Assembly: GCA_021030905.1 (NCBI GenBank)
Contig: JAGFMI010000019.1
Span: 700,191 to 764,190 of the forward strand
Source of the DNA: Pyrenula massariospora
Taxonomy: Eukaryota > Ascomycota > Eurotiomycetes > Pyrenulales > Pyrenulaceae
Direction: 5' to 3'
DNA: 64,000 nucleotides
The position numbers were made by a program, and so were the translations under genes. The notes below the pieces were generated by a model. It was not told the DNA's origin, searched no databases, and saw only the letters and a program-made list of their open reading frames with translations. Below, piece by piece: positions 1 through 11,263 of the stretch (the first letter of the stretch is position 1; the number at the start of each line of letters is the position of its first letter).

Positions 1-924
1 CTTCACAGGGTTTGTCTTCTTGTCCGTCTTGCTTTTTGTGTCTGGAGACACCGAAAAGGTTATTGGATCATCTGCTGGACCTATCTTACAAATTTTCTAC
101 GACGCTACGAACAGCCATGCTGGCTCGATATGTTTACTCATGTCAGTCGCTGTAGTTGCTCGACGACTCAAGATCCGAACTAACTGACTGCGCCTTAGGT
201 TTCCGCTCATTTGCCTGCTATTCGCCACTATAAGTATCATGACTACGAGTAGTCGGATGGCTTATGCCTTTGCCCGGCAAGTACCATGCATTATCAGCCT
301 CCCACTCCATTCTTCTCAAGCTGTCTGTTTATCTCTTGATTCTAATACTTCCACAGTGATGGTGGCCTACCCCTCTCACGCTTTTTTGCCCGCGTTCACC
401 CTACGCTTGTAGTCCCTCTCAACTCTCTCGTCCTGACGGCCGTCTTTGTTGAAATATTTGGCCTTATATTCCTCGGCTCCTCCTCCGCCTTCAATGCTAT
501 CACCGCCGCCTCAGTTGTTGCCTTAGGCATTTCGTACGCTATGCCCCCTTCTATCAACATGCTCCGCGGCCGGCGCATGCTCCCCGAATCACGACCTTTC
601 AAACTACCTCCTCCTATAGGGTGGTTTTGTAATCTACTTGGAGTGGCTTACGTGATTGTGACGACAGTGTTGTTCGTGTTCCCTCCCGAGCTGCCTGTAA
701 CCGGGAGTAATATGAATTATTGCATTGTGGTGTTTGCCATAATTTTGATTATCGCGGGAACGCAGTGGGTGCTCGACGGGAGAAAGAACTTTACCGGTCC
801 GAAGATAGATATAGTTGCGATAGAAAATGGGGGAGTCGTAGGGGGCCTTTCCGTGGAGAGTAGAGGGAATGAAAATGGAGAGACTTGTGAGGCAGATGGG
901 AAGATCGGTGTAAAGGAGCTATAA
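1..924 (+). CDS. Amino-acid/choline-type APC permease, C-terminal part (5' end outside window)
   Basis: This is a plasma-membrane transporter of the APC superfamily, of the fungal GABA/choline permease type (Uga4/Hnm1 relatives). The visible exons are 2-141, 199-276 and 357-924. Across the splice sites the translation reads continuously through SSRMAYAFAR, DGGLPLSRFF and then MPPSINMLRGRRMLPE, PFKLPPPIGW and a last pair of hydrophobic helices, followed by a polar tail of about 40 residues ending in a stop at 922-924. The AFARDGGLP block and the short loop before PFKLPPPIG are hallmarks of this fungal subfamily. The first visible intron (142-198) is GT-AG. The second (277-356) has a GC donor (GCAAGT): only that donor gives AR-D-GGLP, because a GT donor four bases later would create a stop. 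The substrate cannot be decided from the sequence. The N-terminal half is missing because the window starts inside the gene. Confidence 0.88.
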
Positions 925-1541
925 TCGAAAAATTTAGTTTAAACAAGGCCAATGTACAGAAAACATTATCATAAGCATCTGCTTCCTCGGTCTCAATGCT
1001 GCTTATTCTACTTCGAACGGCGTGACTAATATTTTCCCAAGCTTCCCATGCCAAGGCCGTCGAAGCGCGAAGCATAAAAATTCGTGTCTGACCGAGCACC
1101 TCATAAATTTCAATTTCCACAAGGGCATCAAATCCAGAATTTGTACTTTCTTCAACACCACTACCTAGCTATCTATAGTCCGCCAAAATCTCACTAAAGT
1201 AAGTTCACGATCTTACTCTTTTTTGCGCATTGTCTCTATACAAAATATCTCCGAAGTTCAGCCGTTTTTTGTCGAATAGAACGAGGATAAATTGAAAGCC
1301 TACTGGGGCGGTCTTCGTCTTATGTCCTCGATACATTTCGGACAGTTGGCAGAATTATGATTTCCATGTCTCTCTTCGAGGACCTGTATACGCGAAAACA
1401 CCATCTAGAAATGATTCCTATTCCTTAACAGCTATCCTTTCCCCACAAGCAATGTGCATTCCTTACTTCTCCCTGAGGTCCGTCTGCGGTGCTAACTTCC
1501 GATCACCACAGTATCTGTTGAAATCTTTTACAACCGATACC
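925..1541. other. Intergenic region, permease 3' flank and IPI1 5' flank
   Basis: No supported gene. An open frame on the minus strand over 791-1120 overlaps the permease tail and has no family features. The last 100 bases are CT-rich, as is common just before fungal start codons. Confidence 0.5.
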
Positions 1542-2622
1542 ATGGGTTCTAGCGCCCGCAAAAAGCGAGAAAAGAAGAAGGATTTCCAAGTCCGTCAATC
1601 TATCCCCAACCCTCCCTTCACCAAACCACCCATCTGACCCCCTCCTCCCCAGAAAACCAAACTCAAAGTCGGCAAAACCCGCCCCAAACCCTCCAACCAA
1701 ACCGACACCTCCTTCCGCTCAAAATGTACGCCTCCCCTCCCCCTCCTTCCCACTCCACCCCACTAACCAACCCACCACCACAGCAATCTCCCTCGCCCCC
1801 CAATCCCTCAACACGCCCCCAAACCCCACAAAACACCTCTCCCTCCTCACCTCCCCCTCAACATCCACCCGCCTAACCTCCCTCGCCCACCTCACCAACA
1901 CGCCCCCACCCCTCCCCCTCCCCCCCTCCACCACTCTCCCCCAAATCCTCCCCCTCCTCCTCGACCCATCCCCCAAACTCCGCGCCCAGACCCACGCCTT
2001 CCTCCGCCGCCACCTCTCCCCCCCACCCATAGATCGGGTGGCGGAGATGCTGCCGTACATCCGCGCCGCCATAACACATTTAAGCGCCGCGGTGCGCGTC
2101 GACGGCGTCAAGACGCTCGCGTGGCTGCTGGCGGATACAAGCGCGGCGGGGGAGGTCGTGGGGTGCGCGGGGGGGTGGGTCAAGACGCTAAGGGCGTTTG
2201 TGGCGGGGTGCGGGTGGGGAGCTGCGGGATCTGCGGGTGCGGGGGGGGCGGGGATGGGGGAGGCGTTGGCGGTGCTGGGGAGGTTGGTTGAGGTGGGGTT
2301 GTGTGAGGTTGAGACTCAGGAAGGAGAAGGAGAGGGGGGAGGGGGGGAGGGGGAGGGATTGGTGGATTATTGGGCGCATCGGATTCCGGGGAGGGGGGAT
2401 GCGTATGCGTATCTTGGGTTGGATTTGTTTGGGGAGGGGACGGGGCGTGGGGATGAGGGGGAGGGGATGCTGGGGAGTAGGGAGGAGAGAAGGGAGGTGT
2501 TTGAGAGGGAGTTTCGGGGGGTTGTGGGGAGGGGGTTGGAGAGGTGTAGGCTTGAGGGGGGGGAGGTGGGGAGGAGGGCCGTGGAGGTGGAGAGGGTGTT
2601 GAGGAGGGTGGATGAGGGCTGA
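1542..2622 (+). CDS. IPI1: Pre-rRNA processing protein Ipi1 (Rix1/PELP1 complex, TEX10 family)
   Basis: Ipi1 is a nuclear component of the Rix1-Ipi1-Ipi3 complex that acts in ITS2 processing and pre-60S export. Exons are 1542-1589, 1653-1725 and 1784-2622, giving 319 residues. The start gives MGSSARKKREKKKDFQ, spliced to KTKLKVGKTRPKPSNQTD and then TSFRSKSISLAPQSLN, the typical Ipi1 N-terminus. A helical-repeat region follows, including LRAQTHAFLRRHL and IRAAITHLSAAVRVDG. The second half is low-complexity Gly/Glu-rich (EGEGEGGGGEGEG) where the family normally has ordinary helices. This coincides with an abrupt base-composition change near 2040: third positions are mostly C before it and mostly G after it. 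Both introns are short GT-AG introns (63 and 58 bases). The identification rests on the N-terminal half; the distorted C-terminal half is still an open frame to a normal stop. Confidence 0.85.
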
Positions 2623-3197
2623 GGATTGTCGGTGCGAAATGAGGTGACTATATGCGCCTGATGTTTATTGTCGCAGTGTTTCAATATAGCTGGAGCAAAT
2701 GATGTCTGTGGGCATTCTGCATATTGGTTCCGGCTGTGGACTGGAGCAATCACATACATTAGTATGCTCTTATGCGACAAAGTTTCAATCTGTGACGCTA
2801 TCAAAGATCTTTTGACGTGGCTCTTTATCATTGAAACAGTCGACCGCTTTTCCGGCTCCATCGCCCTCTGTTATCAGATCTCAGGCGTCGTAGTGTCTGA
2901 ATAGAACAGAAGGATATTACGCCTAAATATATAGCTGTCCCCCACAACATCGCCAAGGCTTGCGTCGAGCTCCGATATGCCTTATTTGATGTGTGAACGA
3001 ATTGGCGGAAGATGTTCAATTCTAACATAAGCTAGAAACACTTCTGGCTCGGCAAAATCTATTCCGAGCTACTAGCTCGATCCCTCATCTAAAACAAGCA
3101 TATTCATGTATGTACAGTGAAGTGAAAGTCCTCCTTGTCACCTAGCATTTCCATCATGAGGCATCTGCCCGAAAAGCAACCATCCAATCTCAACCCT
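2623..3197. other. Convergent intergenic region between IPI1 and the CE5 esterase
   Basis: Both neighbouring genes end here. An open frame at 2668-2904 lacks recognisable content. Nothing else is supported. Confidence 0.5.
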
Positions 3198-3938
3198 TCA
3201 GCTTAGCTTCCCGTTCACGAATGCCAGCGCCTGGCTCCCATACTCCTTCCCATACCCTTGATGGACACTAGCGTCGTTTCCGTTCGAACAGTATGGGTCT
3301 GCCTGGTCACAATAGCTCTGGATAATGCTGGCATAGGCAGTACATGTCTGCCCTGATGGGCGTGGGTCGAACTAAGACCGCGTTAGCACTAAAGACGACG
3401 ATCCTTGGGACCGTTGGAAGAAACTTACGCCAGAAGCAGTACTCGTCCCAACATTATAGCTTGCGCCAGGAGTGTGCCTTGGGTCACCCATCCAGATCAC
3501 CGCTTTAATCTGCGCACCGACGGTCGAAGAGATCGGCGTGCTAGTATCAGAGATTCCTTGATTCGGATCCCCACCGCCGCAAAGCGCGTCGTCGATGATC
3601 TGCGCGCCTTGCGAGTAGCCTACGAGAACAATCTGCGCGTCGGGGCATTGCTGTGCAAAGGTCGTGACTTGGCTGGTGACAGCCTTGACGCCGGCTTGGA
3701 CAGAGGAGCCGTAGCTGGAGCCGCCGGCCGCGGGGTAGTCGATGGCTTCGGAGGTAGCGCCGCTGTGCGCGGAGAGGATCGAGGTGACGACCGTGCCGGC
3801 GGAGCCAAATCCAGGGCTGGCGGTAGTCTCACGAGCTCCGAAGACGTGGATTCCGGGGCAGGAGGATTGGCGGGGTTGGAGGGGGGAGGCGGAGAGGAAG
3901 GGAATGAGGAGAAAGGAGACGGAAAGTGTGGGTGGCAT
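3198..3938 (-). CDS. Secreted acetylxylan esterase / cutinase-like esterase (carbohydrate esterase family 5)
   Basis: This is a secreted serine esterase of CE5, removing acetyl groups from xylan or cleaving related esters of plant cell walls. Exons are 3429-3938 and 3198-3371 on the minus strand (57-base intron), giving 227 residues. The chosen ATG (3936-3938) opens a signal peptide, MPPTLSVSFLLIPFLSASP; an upstream in-frame codon would only add residues before it. Visible family features are SCPGIHVFGARETTASPG, the nucleophile motif GYSQG (Ser109), ALCGGGDPNQG, then after the intron SYCDQADPYC (Asp195) and VHQGYG (His207). This is the full catalytic triad and the disulphide pattern of fungal acetylxylan esterases. 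There is no cellulose-binding domain. Plain cutinase activity cannot be excluded from sequence alone, but the GGGDPNQG stretch favours acetylxylan esterase. Confidence 0.93.
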
Positions 3939-5517
3939 GTTGAAAAGCAAGCACGACAAACGAGCACTGACCAAACACAAAAAGTGAAAGGTGAGATTGT
4001 GAAGGTCGAAGTACGAGGCGATTAAGTGTGAATGACTCGACTATAAAGCAACGTTCTACCAACGGTAGCCGCTTGAAGAAACAACGTAGAACCCCACGGA
4101 TCAGAAAGACACATCTCCATCTTCCCGTGCAAATCCATGGATTCGGCACAAGGATCATGCAGCGGGGGAGATTTGCCAGAAAAGCTTGTTCATATCAGCT
4201 ACTGACCCCAGATTCACTTGCCTAACTCTCGTTTGGTGTCCATAAGAGCAGATGGAGAACTTGCATTAAGATGGACTGGGAACAGCTGGTCTCACAGTGG
4301 GGCGTTCCCACCAGAGAAATTCTGCCTCAACCGGATAAAATGGAAAGGCTTCTGCAAACAAATTTGCGCTCGTTGGCCGTATTGTAATTAAGAGGCGCGT
4401 TATTGTTTCAAGAAGAGGGCGAGTTTCAAGTAGATCTCCAGAGAACGGAAGGGCTTCATTGGGGAAAGTAAGCCGAATTGTCATTTCAAAGTCATTTGAC
4501 TGCATCTGGCTTAGCGCTATTCCCACCATTTTCTGCTCGCCGCAAATGTTCTTCCATCGTATCTCATACACCACCCTAATACTCAACGTATCAGACACTA
4601 TGGTGCGGTTGAGATCTCTTGGATTTGTACCGGATATAAGTTCAAGTCACTTTGGGTGGTAGATTGAAGATTCGCCTGGTATCTACTGCGCTAGAATAGC
4701 TGATGAGGGTTGCAGTTCGTTTTCATGGCGATACATGATTCGCAAATATGGCCCGACATGCTTGGGTGGAGTATGGTGTCGACTACCCGCCAAGAATAGA
4801 TCTCTGGCATTCTGCTTCATACAACCTATGTTGGGTCGAATAGGAGAACGCGAGCTGGAGGGTTTGAGGTGCTAGTCCCTGTGCAGTTCAGGTAGAAGGT
4901 GGTTGCGATTTGGAGCCTGATCACGCTGCTCGACCGCCACCCCATTTGGGACTCTGGCCGTCCCCTGCTTTTTGCAGTGAGGTTATTTCTGCTACAAGAT
5001 AAGTCTCTAACGATTCTGGCATCTCAAAATTATCTACCAAACAATAAGACCAAGTACATTTCAAGTAACTAAATCGCCGCTTGGGATTAGTTACGTCACG
5101 AATTGAAGTGCTTTCTCCGGCTATTGCCTTCCTTTCTAAGCCCTACTGTGCTTATTGCGGTGTGAAATATCGGAGACCGCAATTCCAGATATTTCTAACC
5201 ATGGTACAAAACTGGGGCAAACCGCCTTCAAGTGCGCCAAGTCCGCTGACAATCACATTCTCGCAGGACAAATTTACTTTTAAATTGCTCCACCTTCTGC
5301 GTTAAGCGCGCTTGCTTTGTCTCGTGTTGTTGTTCGTGAAGGTGGCCTAGAAGCCTCGTCTCGTAATGAGCTCCTGACACAAAGCTCTTTGTTTGTTTGT
5401 CCGGTGATGGTCTATTCTTCCAGCGATACTAAATTTCAATGTACGATTGAGATTTGCAGTAAGCCTACACATCAGAGTGTCTGATCTCCCCAGGACCGGG
5501 TCCGCTGGCTTGTTACA
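3939..5517. other. Intergenic region without a supported gene
   Basis: Holds the promoter of the CE5 esterase (minus strand) and the upstream side of the F-box gene. A 110-residue open frame on the minus strand (4266-4598) begins with a GTG codon, shows no domain and has no splice partners I can see. Confidence 0.45.
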
Positions 5518-6372
5518 ATGCCACCTCCCCCATGCCACCACGTGTGTCGCGCCATTGGCAGGCATCCTTTCATCAGTGTTCCAGCACCCCGTTGTCAGAT
5601 CTGTGGCGAGCTTGTGAAGCCTCGCTTGCTAACAACGGCGACACGTTTGACAGTCTGCGAGAGCTGCTTCAAGCAGCATGAAAAGCAGATCTCTGAGCTA
5701 CCAGTCTCACTGACTTTGAATTCGGACTCTCTGCGGACCATTACTATTAGCAAGATTTTGAGATCTGGTCAGAAATATATCGGGTCGGGGGCGAAAGTCC
5801 TGCGAGTTCTAGTGTGGATGCAAACGGATCAACAAAAGTTTTGGATGAGATTGAGGGCTTTTTGCAGCGGCAGAGAGGAAGAATGGACTGTTCATGGCTC
5901 TCATCCGGTTTGGAAATTGCGATTGAAGTGGACAGGAAGACTGCTTGTATGTTGACATTGACATGTAACAAGATTTGACTTTAAGGCTGACAACGGATTG
6001 TGCTAGCTCCCGCCACAGCAGAATGAATATTTAGCAATAAGGTACTCCACAATCGGCGGCAAGGACAAGATAATCTCAGACGTCAGACCAACGCCAGAGG
6101 TTCTGAATGCTTTGCAGCAATATCTCAAGCGGCGTTCCGAGTCCCATATCCGGCAAACTGGACCAATCCACCATCGCACTGGACTGGCCAGATTGCCAGC
6201 TGAAGTACTTCTGCGCACCACCGACTACTTGTCTTTAATCGATCTTGGAAAACTCGGAAGAACTTGCAAGCACTTTGACAGTCTTGTGCGCGACTACATT
6301 CCGCAAGTACAGGTTGAGGTTTCCGAAGCAGTGGAAGGTTTGGTAGCTGTTGGCATCCAATTCGGGAGCTAA
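5518..6372 (+). CDS. F-box protein with N-terminal Cys-rich (zinc-finger-like) segment
   Basis: Proposed exons are 5518-5703, 5751-5946 and 6035-6372 (239 residues). The first exon holds a CxxC...CxxC pair (PRCQICGELV and TVCESCFKQH) that could bind zinc. The second exon reads LDEIEGFLQRQRGRMDCSWL in a different frame, reached through a 47-base GT-AG intron. The third holds a clear F-box-like stretch at about residues 175-215: LARLPAEVLLRTTDYLSLID and LGKLGRTCKHFDSLV. F-box proteins recruit targets to SCF ubiquitin ligases through Skp1; the target here is unknown. The second intron is the weakest part: the GTATGT donor is strong but the only phase-compatible acceptor (TTTAG at 6034) lies downstream of earlier AGs. 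The protein may continue beyond 6372 through further splicing. I do not recognise a named family. Confidence 0.55.
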
Positions 6373-8033
6373 CGGTAAACATTTTCGACGCAAATTATAT
6401 GGATTAGAGGATTGTTATCATTTAACGGTTGATGGCGATACTGGACAAAGGCACCCGGCTGCAGACTTTTCTAGATCCGGTTTCTGCTCAAGTAGCCCTC
6501 GCTCGTTCAGAGAGTACTTTCCTCAGTATACATAAACTTCATTCGAACGGACTGTACATTATTGAGTCATTCATACTCTCCAAGCTAAGATCGTGGATAT
6601 GAGAAGATGTAGAAGTAGAGAGCCAGGCCGTGGTTTTGAGACAAAAAATCTTTTCAACTCTGTTCTGTTCCGAATAAGCACCTGAGCCTCTGTCGATAAC
6701 CGGTGGATATCGCACCTTTTCTCGGATCTCATATGCTGCCGCGACCCGACCCTCCGAGATTGTGGCTATCTCATAGCGGCTGCAGTGGAGATTTGCCCAG
6801 CGTGCTCACAATCGTTAATTGATAGGAACATGGGGATTTTTGTGCCGTATTACCGACCTGCGATTCATAGATAGGTGAGATGTAGAGGTTTCTACAGCAA
6901 AGTACATAATTTTACTCGTGTCCTTTGTGGCATTATCCCGACACTTTTGTTCCTTCTTGCGTCCGTGCGAGCGCGACCACGTATGTCCTTGAATCTCCCT
7001 GGACTGTATATCCATTTAGCGTAATGCAGCCTATTAAGCTGTATCAACCAAGATGTCTATTTGGCGACTATTTCTGCGCGGAGGTGGTTGATGGCGTTCC
7101 ATTTGGAGGGCTAAGAAACTTATTACAACCCTCGAAGTGGTTGTTTTGCAATGTCTCGTTCCATAAAAGCAGTGGTAAGTATATGGGACCATTCTCTACA
7201 ACGGCGAGACGCAGGACGGTCACGGCGAACGTTCTCGGAAAAAGGTCCCAAGACTTCGATCTCGCTGGAGGAACACATATCGTAACAGGTGCATGGCCTA
7301 AAAAGCCATCCATTTCGCTATGTAAAGGCCCCTCTCGCAGTCAAGCTATTTGATAGGCATAACTTACAGGGATAGTTTAACAGAAGCTACAGAGAGCGCT
7401 ATGACTATATATACAAATATTGTTCTAAAACTAAATTCAAAAATTGAAAAGTTCTGATGGCAGATTGACGCCTAATATCTTCCAAAGCATCGGGGGGAGA
7501 ACCCTTTTTCCGGGCAGAGATTAATAGGCGAGGCTGGGGCCGAAGGGCCGATGGGCACAGAAGTTGTGGCGCTTCCCCTCCCGATTTTTAGCCGGGCTGG
7601 AGGTGCCACGATTTCTGTTCCTCAGCCTCGAAATGGCCTTCCACCATCAAGATCATGAGAATGCATTAGACGGTCTTGCCTCTAAAAATTCTCCGCTTCT
7701 CTCTGCGCAGCGAGTTTCAAAGCACCTTTCACATTACCAAAAATTTGCTTGTGTTTCGACAAGCATTCTGTACTCGAATTTCACGTAGGTGGCATAGGAA
7801 TAATCAACAGAAGCCCCGCCGCATTGCTGACCATTGGAATGCTCCATCCAGCTCGACTCAGTCTGCGAGCATGGACAGAACAATGCCCATTGATGACTGA
7901 GGCGATTTCTACCTGTCAAACATACATGTTGCGCTACAAGTTATAGAAGTAGTCAGCTTCTTCTTTAGCTCAACGCTCCCCAAAATCACAGAGGCAATCA
8001 CATTTGTGCGCCTCGCAATGAACAAAGGTTCCG
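6373..8033. other. Intergenic region upstream of the NLR-like gene
   Basis: Open frames at 6925-7353 (plus) and 7068-7313 (minus) overlap each other and neither shows a domain, signal peptide or convincing splice context. I see no repeats or RNA genes. The promoter of the NLR-like gene must lie near the right end. Confidence 0.4.
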
Positions 8034-11000
8034 ATGGAAAATTCGGTCCAACGGCATGGATTGACTCAAATAGCCTCAGGCGAGGTAGATGGGCAGCCTC
8101 CCACAATTGAGTAAGCAAGACAGAGTCGTCTTACTAATCTTTGCCCTCTATCTAGTCCTGTGCCTAACAAGCACGACAGCATAGTATTCGTTCACGGCCT
8201 TTTCGGCCACCCATATAGAACATGGGCCTCTGGGTCAGATAAGTCCTTTGGTATTGACGATGCCTCATCCGAGGTTGACCGACAAACGCAATTTTGGAAA
8301 AAGCCAAAGATTCTACTCCGCGATAACAAAAGAAGTTCGTCCTGGTCCACGGCTGAAACATTGACGGAAAACCCAAAAGACGTTTTTTGGCTACAAGACC
8401 TTCTACCAAGTGCTTTACCCAGTGCTCGCGTCTTTACTTGGGGCTACGATGTCAACGTCAGCCAATTTATGTCGCCAACTTCAAGCCTTTCTATATCGCA
8501 GCATGCCGAAACTTTCTTATCAGACCTTACAAATATGAGGACCACTTACTGGACAAGATCTACCAAAATAATCTTTGTTGCGCATAGTTTAGGTGGCATC
8601 GTTGTAAAGAAAGCGCTATGTTCTTCAGCCACTTCGAAAACCCAGCTCGGCGAGATATTGCGCCAGACCGCCGGAGTTTGCTTTTTGGGCACCCCACATA
8701 GGGGTGCCCGCATTGCTTCCTGGGGCAAATTGGCTCTTGACATGTCCAAAGTATTCTTGAGGCAACCAAATACCGACATCATGCATGCTTTGAAAGAAAA
8801 CTCCGAAACATTGCAATTCATTAGTCAAGAGTTCAGCAGATTACTTGTAGATAGGAGCTTCCGCATCTACTCCTTCCGAGAAGAATATCCCTACCATGGC
8901 GTGATGATAGTTGACGAATATTCGTCATCCGTTGGAGATGGCATGGAGGACTGTAGCACTATTCCATCTAACCACAGAGATATGATAAAGTTTTCTTCTG
9001 CCGAAGATACAGGGTTTGTCCGCGTTTCGGCTATTCTGAAGCGCTGGGAATCCGAGTGGAGGAGTAAGCCCAACGCAAATTCTTTGGCTCTCATTAGCTG
9101 ACCCTTCTAGCGAGACGTGAGAATTTCTGCTTAAGTAGCATCACGCACACTGAGACAAGCGTCCATATCGATAACATCGAGGCGCCTTTTGAGAGCACGT
9201 ACGCCTGGATCTTGCAGAACGACGCGGATTTACACCGCTGGCTCAAGGACAGAACGAGCAACATTTTCTGGATAAGTGGCATACCCGGCTGTGGGAAATC
9301 GACCGCAATGAAACATGCGATGCGACATCCTCTCACAAGGAAAACTTTGACCGATTGGGACCCCCAAGATTGGGTAGTAGCTGGCTTCTTCTTCCACGAA
9401 CTCGGAACGAAAATACAAAATTCAATTGGCGGGCTTTACGCTGAAATCCTTTTTCGCTTACTCCGGGTCCATCGAAAACTCTTGTCATTGTATGTAGAGC
9501 CCATTTACCAAGCAAAATGCGAGGCAGTTGCGGGCATCGACAGCCGATTGGGCGACGAAAATCGATACGTCGTCTGGTCTGAAGAAGAATTGCGGGACAT
9601 TCTACTGTCCTGCGTCCAGCAAGCCGCGGTCCATGTCAATGCTTGTCTGTTCATTGATGCACTTGACGAGCACAGCGGTGATCACCGTCAATTGCTCAAT
9701 TTCCTTCAGTCGATGGTCTCCAAAGCGAATCCGACGCAGGTTCGAATCAAGCTTTGTCTTGCAAGCCGGCCTGAAAATGTGTTTAAGGACGCATTGTCGT
9801 CATGCGCTGGTTTTGCTATGCACACAAAGACCAGTGCTGACATTGACAAATACGTCTACGGAAGGATGACACCAGAACTGTCGCGCTCCAAACTTACAGA
9901 GCCGGCCATTCGAATTTTGGTCCGAGAAGTCGTCGAGAGGGCTCGCGGAGTATTCCTCTGGGTTGTCTTAGTTGTGCCAGAACTGATCGAAGGAATCTGT
10001 GATGGCGATAACATATATGAGCTTCGCAGCGCGCTAGATGCAGCACCGCCCGACCTAGGGGATCTTTATCATCGTGCTTTAAGGAGAAAGGAACGACGCA
10101 GGCTCTCAGATAATTTGAGATTGAAGCGTGCAGCTGAACGCTGGGTCCTGTTCCAAGTGGCGCTTTATGTCCCTCATAACTTTCCACTGGACACGTTCAT
10201 GGATATCGCCACCTTCAACGCCACCCTAGAGATCGATGGCAAAAGAGCCATCTCTACGCAAATGTCATCTTTTGAAGATATGACCCGTCGTCTGGCCGTT
10301 CGTACCGCTGGATTGATTGACACACCCTTTGATCGAATGTACAACAGGCATACCGTCAGGCTTATCCATCAGACGGTAGAAGAGTTCATACGAAGCCCCA
10401 AAGCGTCAGAGATCATGTCTGAAGGACTACCATCAAAGTTTCTCAAGGATGGAGGTTACTTTATTTGTCGGTATCGAGTTTTAATGATGCGTCATTTTGG
10501 ACTCGATTCTTTGCTACCTTTCGAGATTGTTGCCTTCACCAAGATCGTATCGGAAATGGATAAAAATGTACTTGACAAGTTCTACACAGATCTGCATTCC
10601 CACTCTCTTCCAGTGGCATTACAACAGCTACTACCATTGCATCCATCTGAACGAGGACCGCAGAATCCTCTATTCGGAGCTCACTTACCCGACTATGGAA
10701 AAATGGTAACTTTCACGTACTGGGCTCTTGGATACCCTACAAAGCCCCTCTTAGAACACGATGACGTGAGATCTGTTGGGTGGGGACCTCCCTTGCTTTC
10801 AACGGCGGTATGGTGTCGAACCGTTGAGGAGCGTTATGTCGTTCCGCCGATCTCCTCCCGCAGAGATATCCTTCAAGAGATTGTGGACGCAGGCGTCCAC
10901 CCAGACTCAAAAGACCAAGGCAAAACAGCCCTAGAAGTCTTACTTACACGTACGTCACTCAGCCAATCTAGCGAAAAAGTACTCTTCGATGTGTTCGCAA

Positions 11001-11263
11001 AACTCCTTGCTGTGGGTGCAGATCCAAACCAGGAGACCACATGCTGGGAAGGCGCCAGTCTATTACATGTCGTTGCAAGGTCCGGAAAACATAAATTAAT
11101 AGACCTCCTGCTTGAAAATGGTGCGAGTTCTTCTAAAATTGATGCATATGGTAAGATGTACACAGACTACGTACCAACTCAACCCCAACTCGAGGAAAAT
11201 CAAAATCAAGACAGCGTCAGCGATTCTGCAGCGCCGATGATATTCGTGTCAGAATGGGATTGA
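8034..11263 (+). CDS. NLR-like protein: SesB/lipase-like hydrolase domain, NACHT NTPase, ankyrin-like C-terminus
   Basis: Fungal NLR-like receptors couple a ligand-sensing repeat domain to an effector domain through a NACHT NTPase, and act in non-self recognition and regulated cell death. Exons are 8034-8110, 8156-9063 and 9111-11263 (introns of 45 and 47 bases), giving 1045 residues with no internal stop. Residues 27-328 form an alpha/beta-hydrolase of the SesB type: IVFVHGLFGHPYRTW (about 35-49), the nucleophile motif VAHSLGG (Ser170) and FLGTPHRGA. The NACHT domain follows, with Walker A GIPGCGKST (385-393) and Walker B ACLFIDALDE (about 505-514). The C-terminal part has about two ankyrin-like units (AVGADPNQET, HVVARSGKHKLIDLLLENGA). 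The start ATG at 8034 is chosen because its frame alone runs into the strong GTAAGC donor. The gene looks complete and functional. What it senses cannot be told. Confidence 0.9.

Noticed and set aside
2367-2861. A 164-residue minus-strand frame opposite IPI1
   Set aside because: Ser/Pro/Leu-rich composition is the reverse complement of the G-rich IPI1 exon; no domain.
6925-7353. 142-residue plus-strand frame as a gene
   Set aside because: Overlaps an equally long minus-strand frame, and neither shows any recognisable block.
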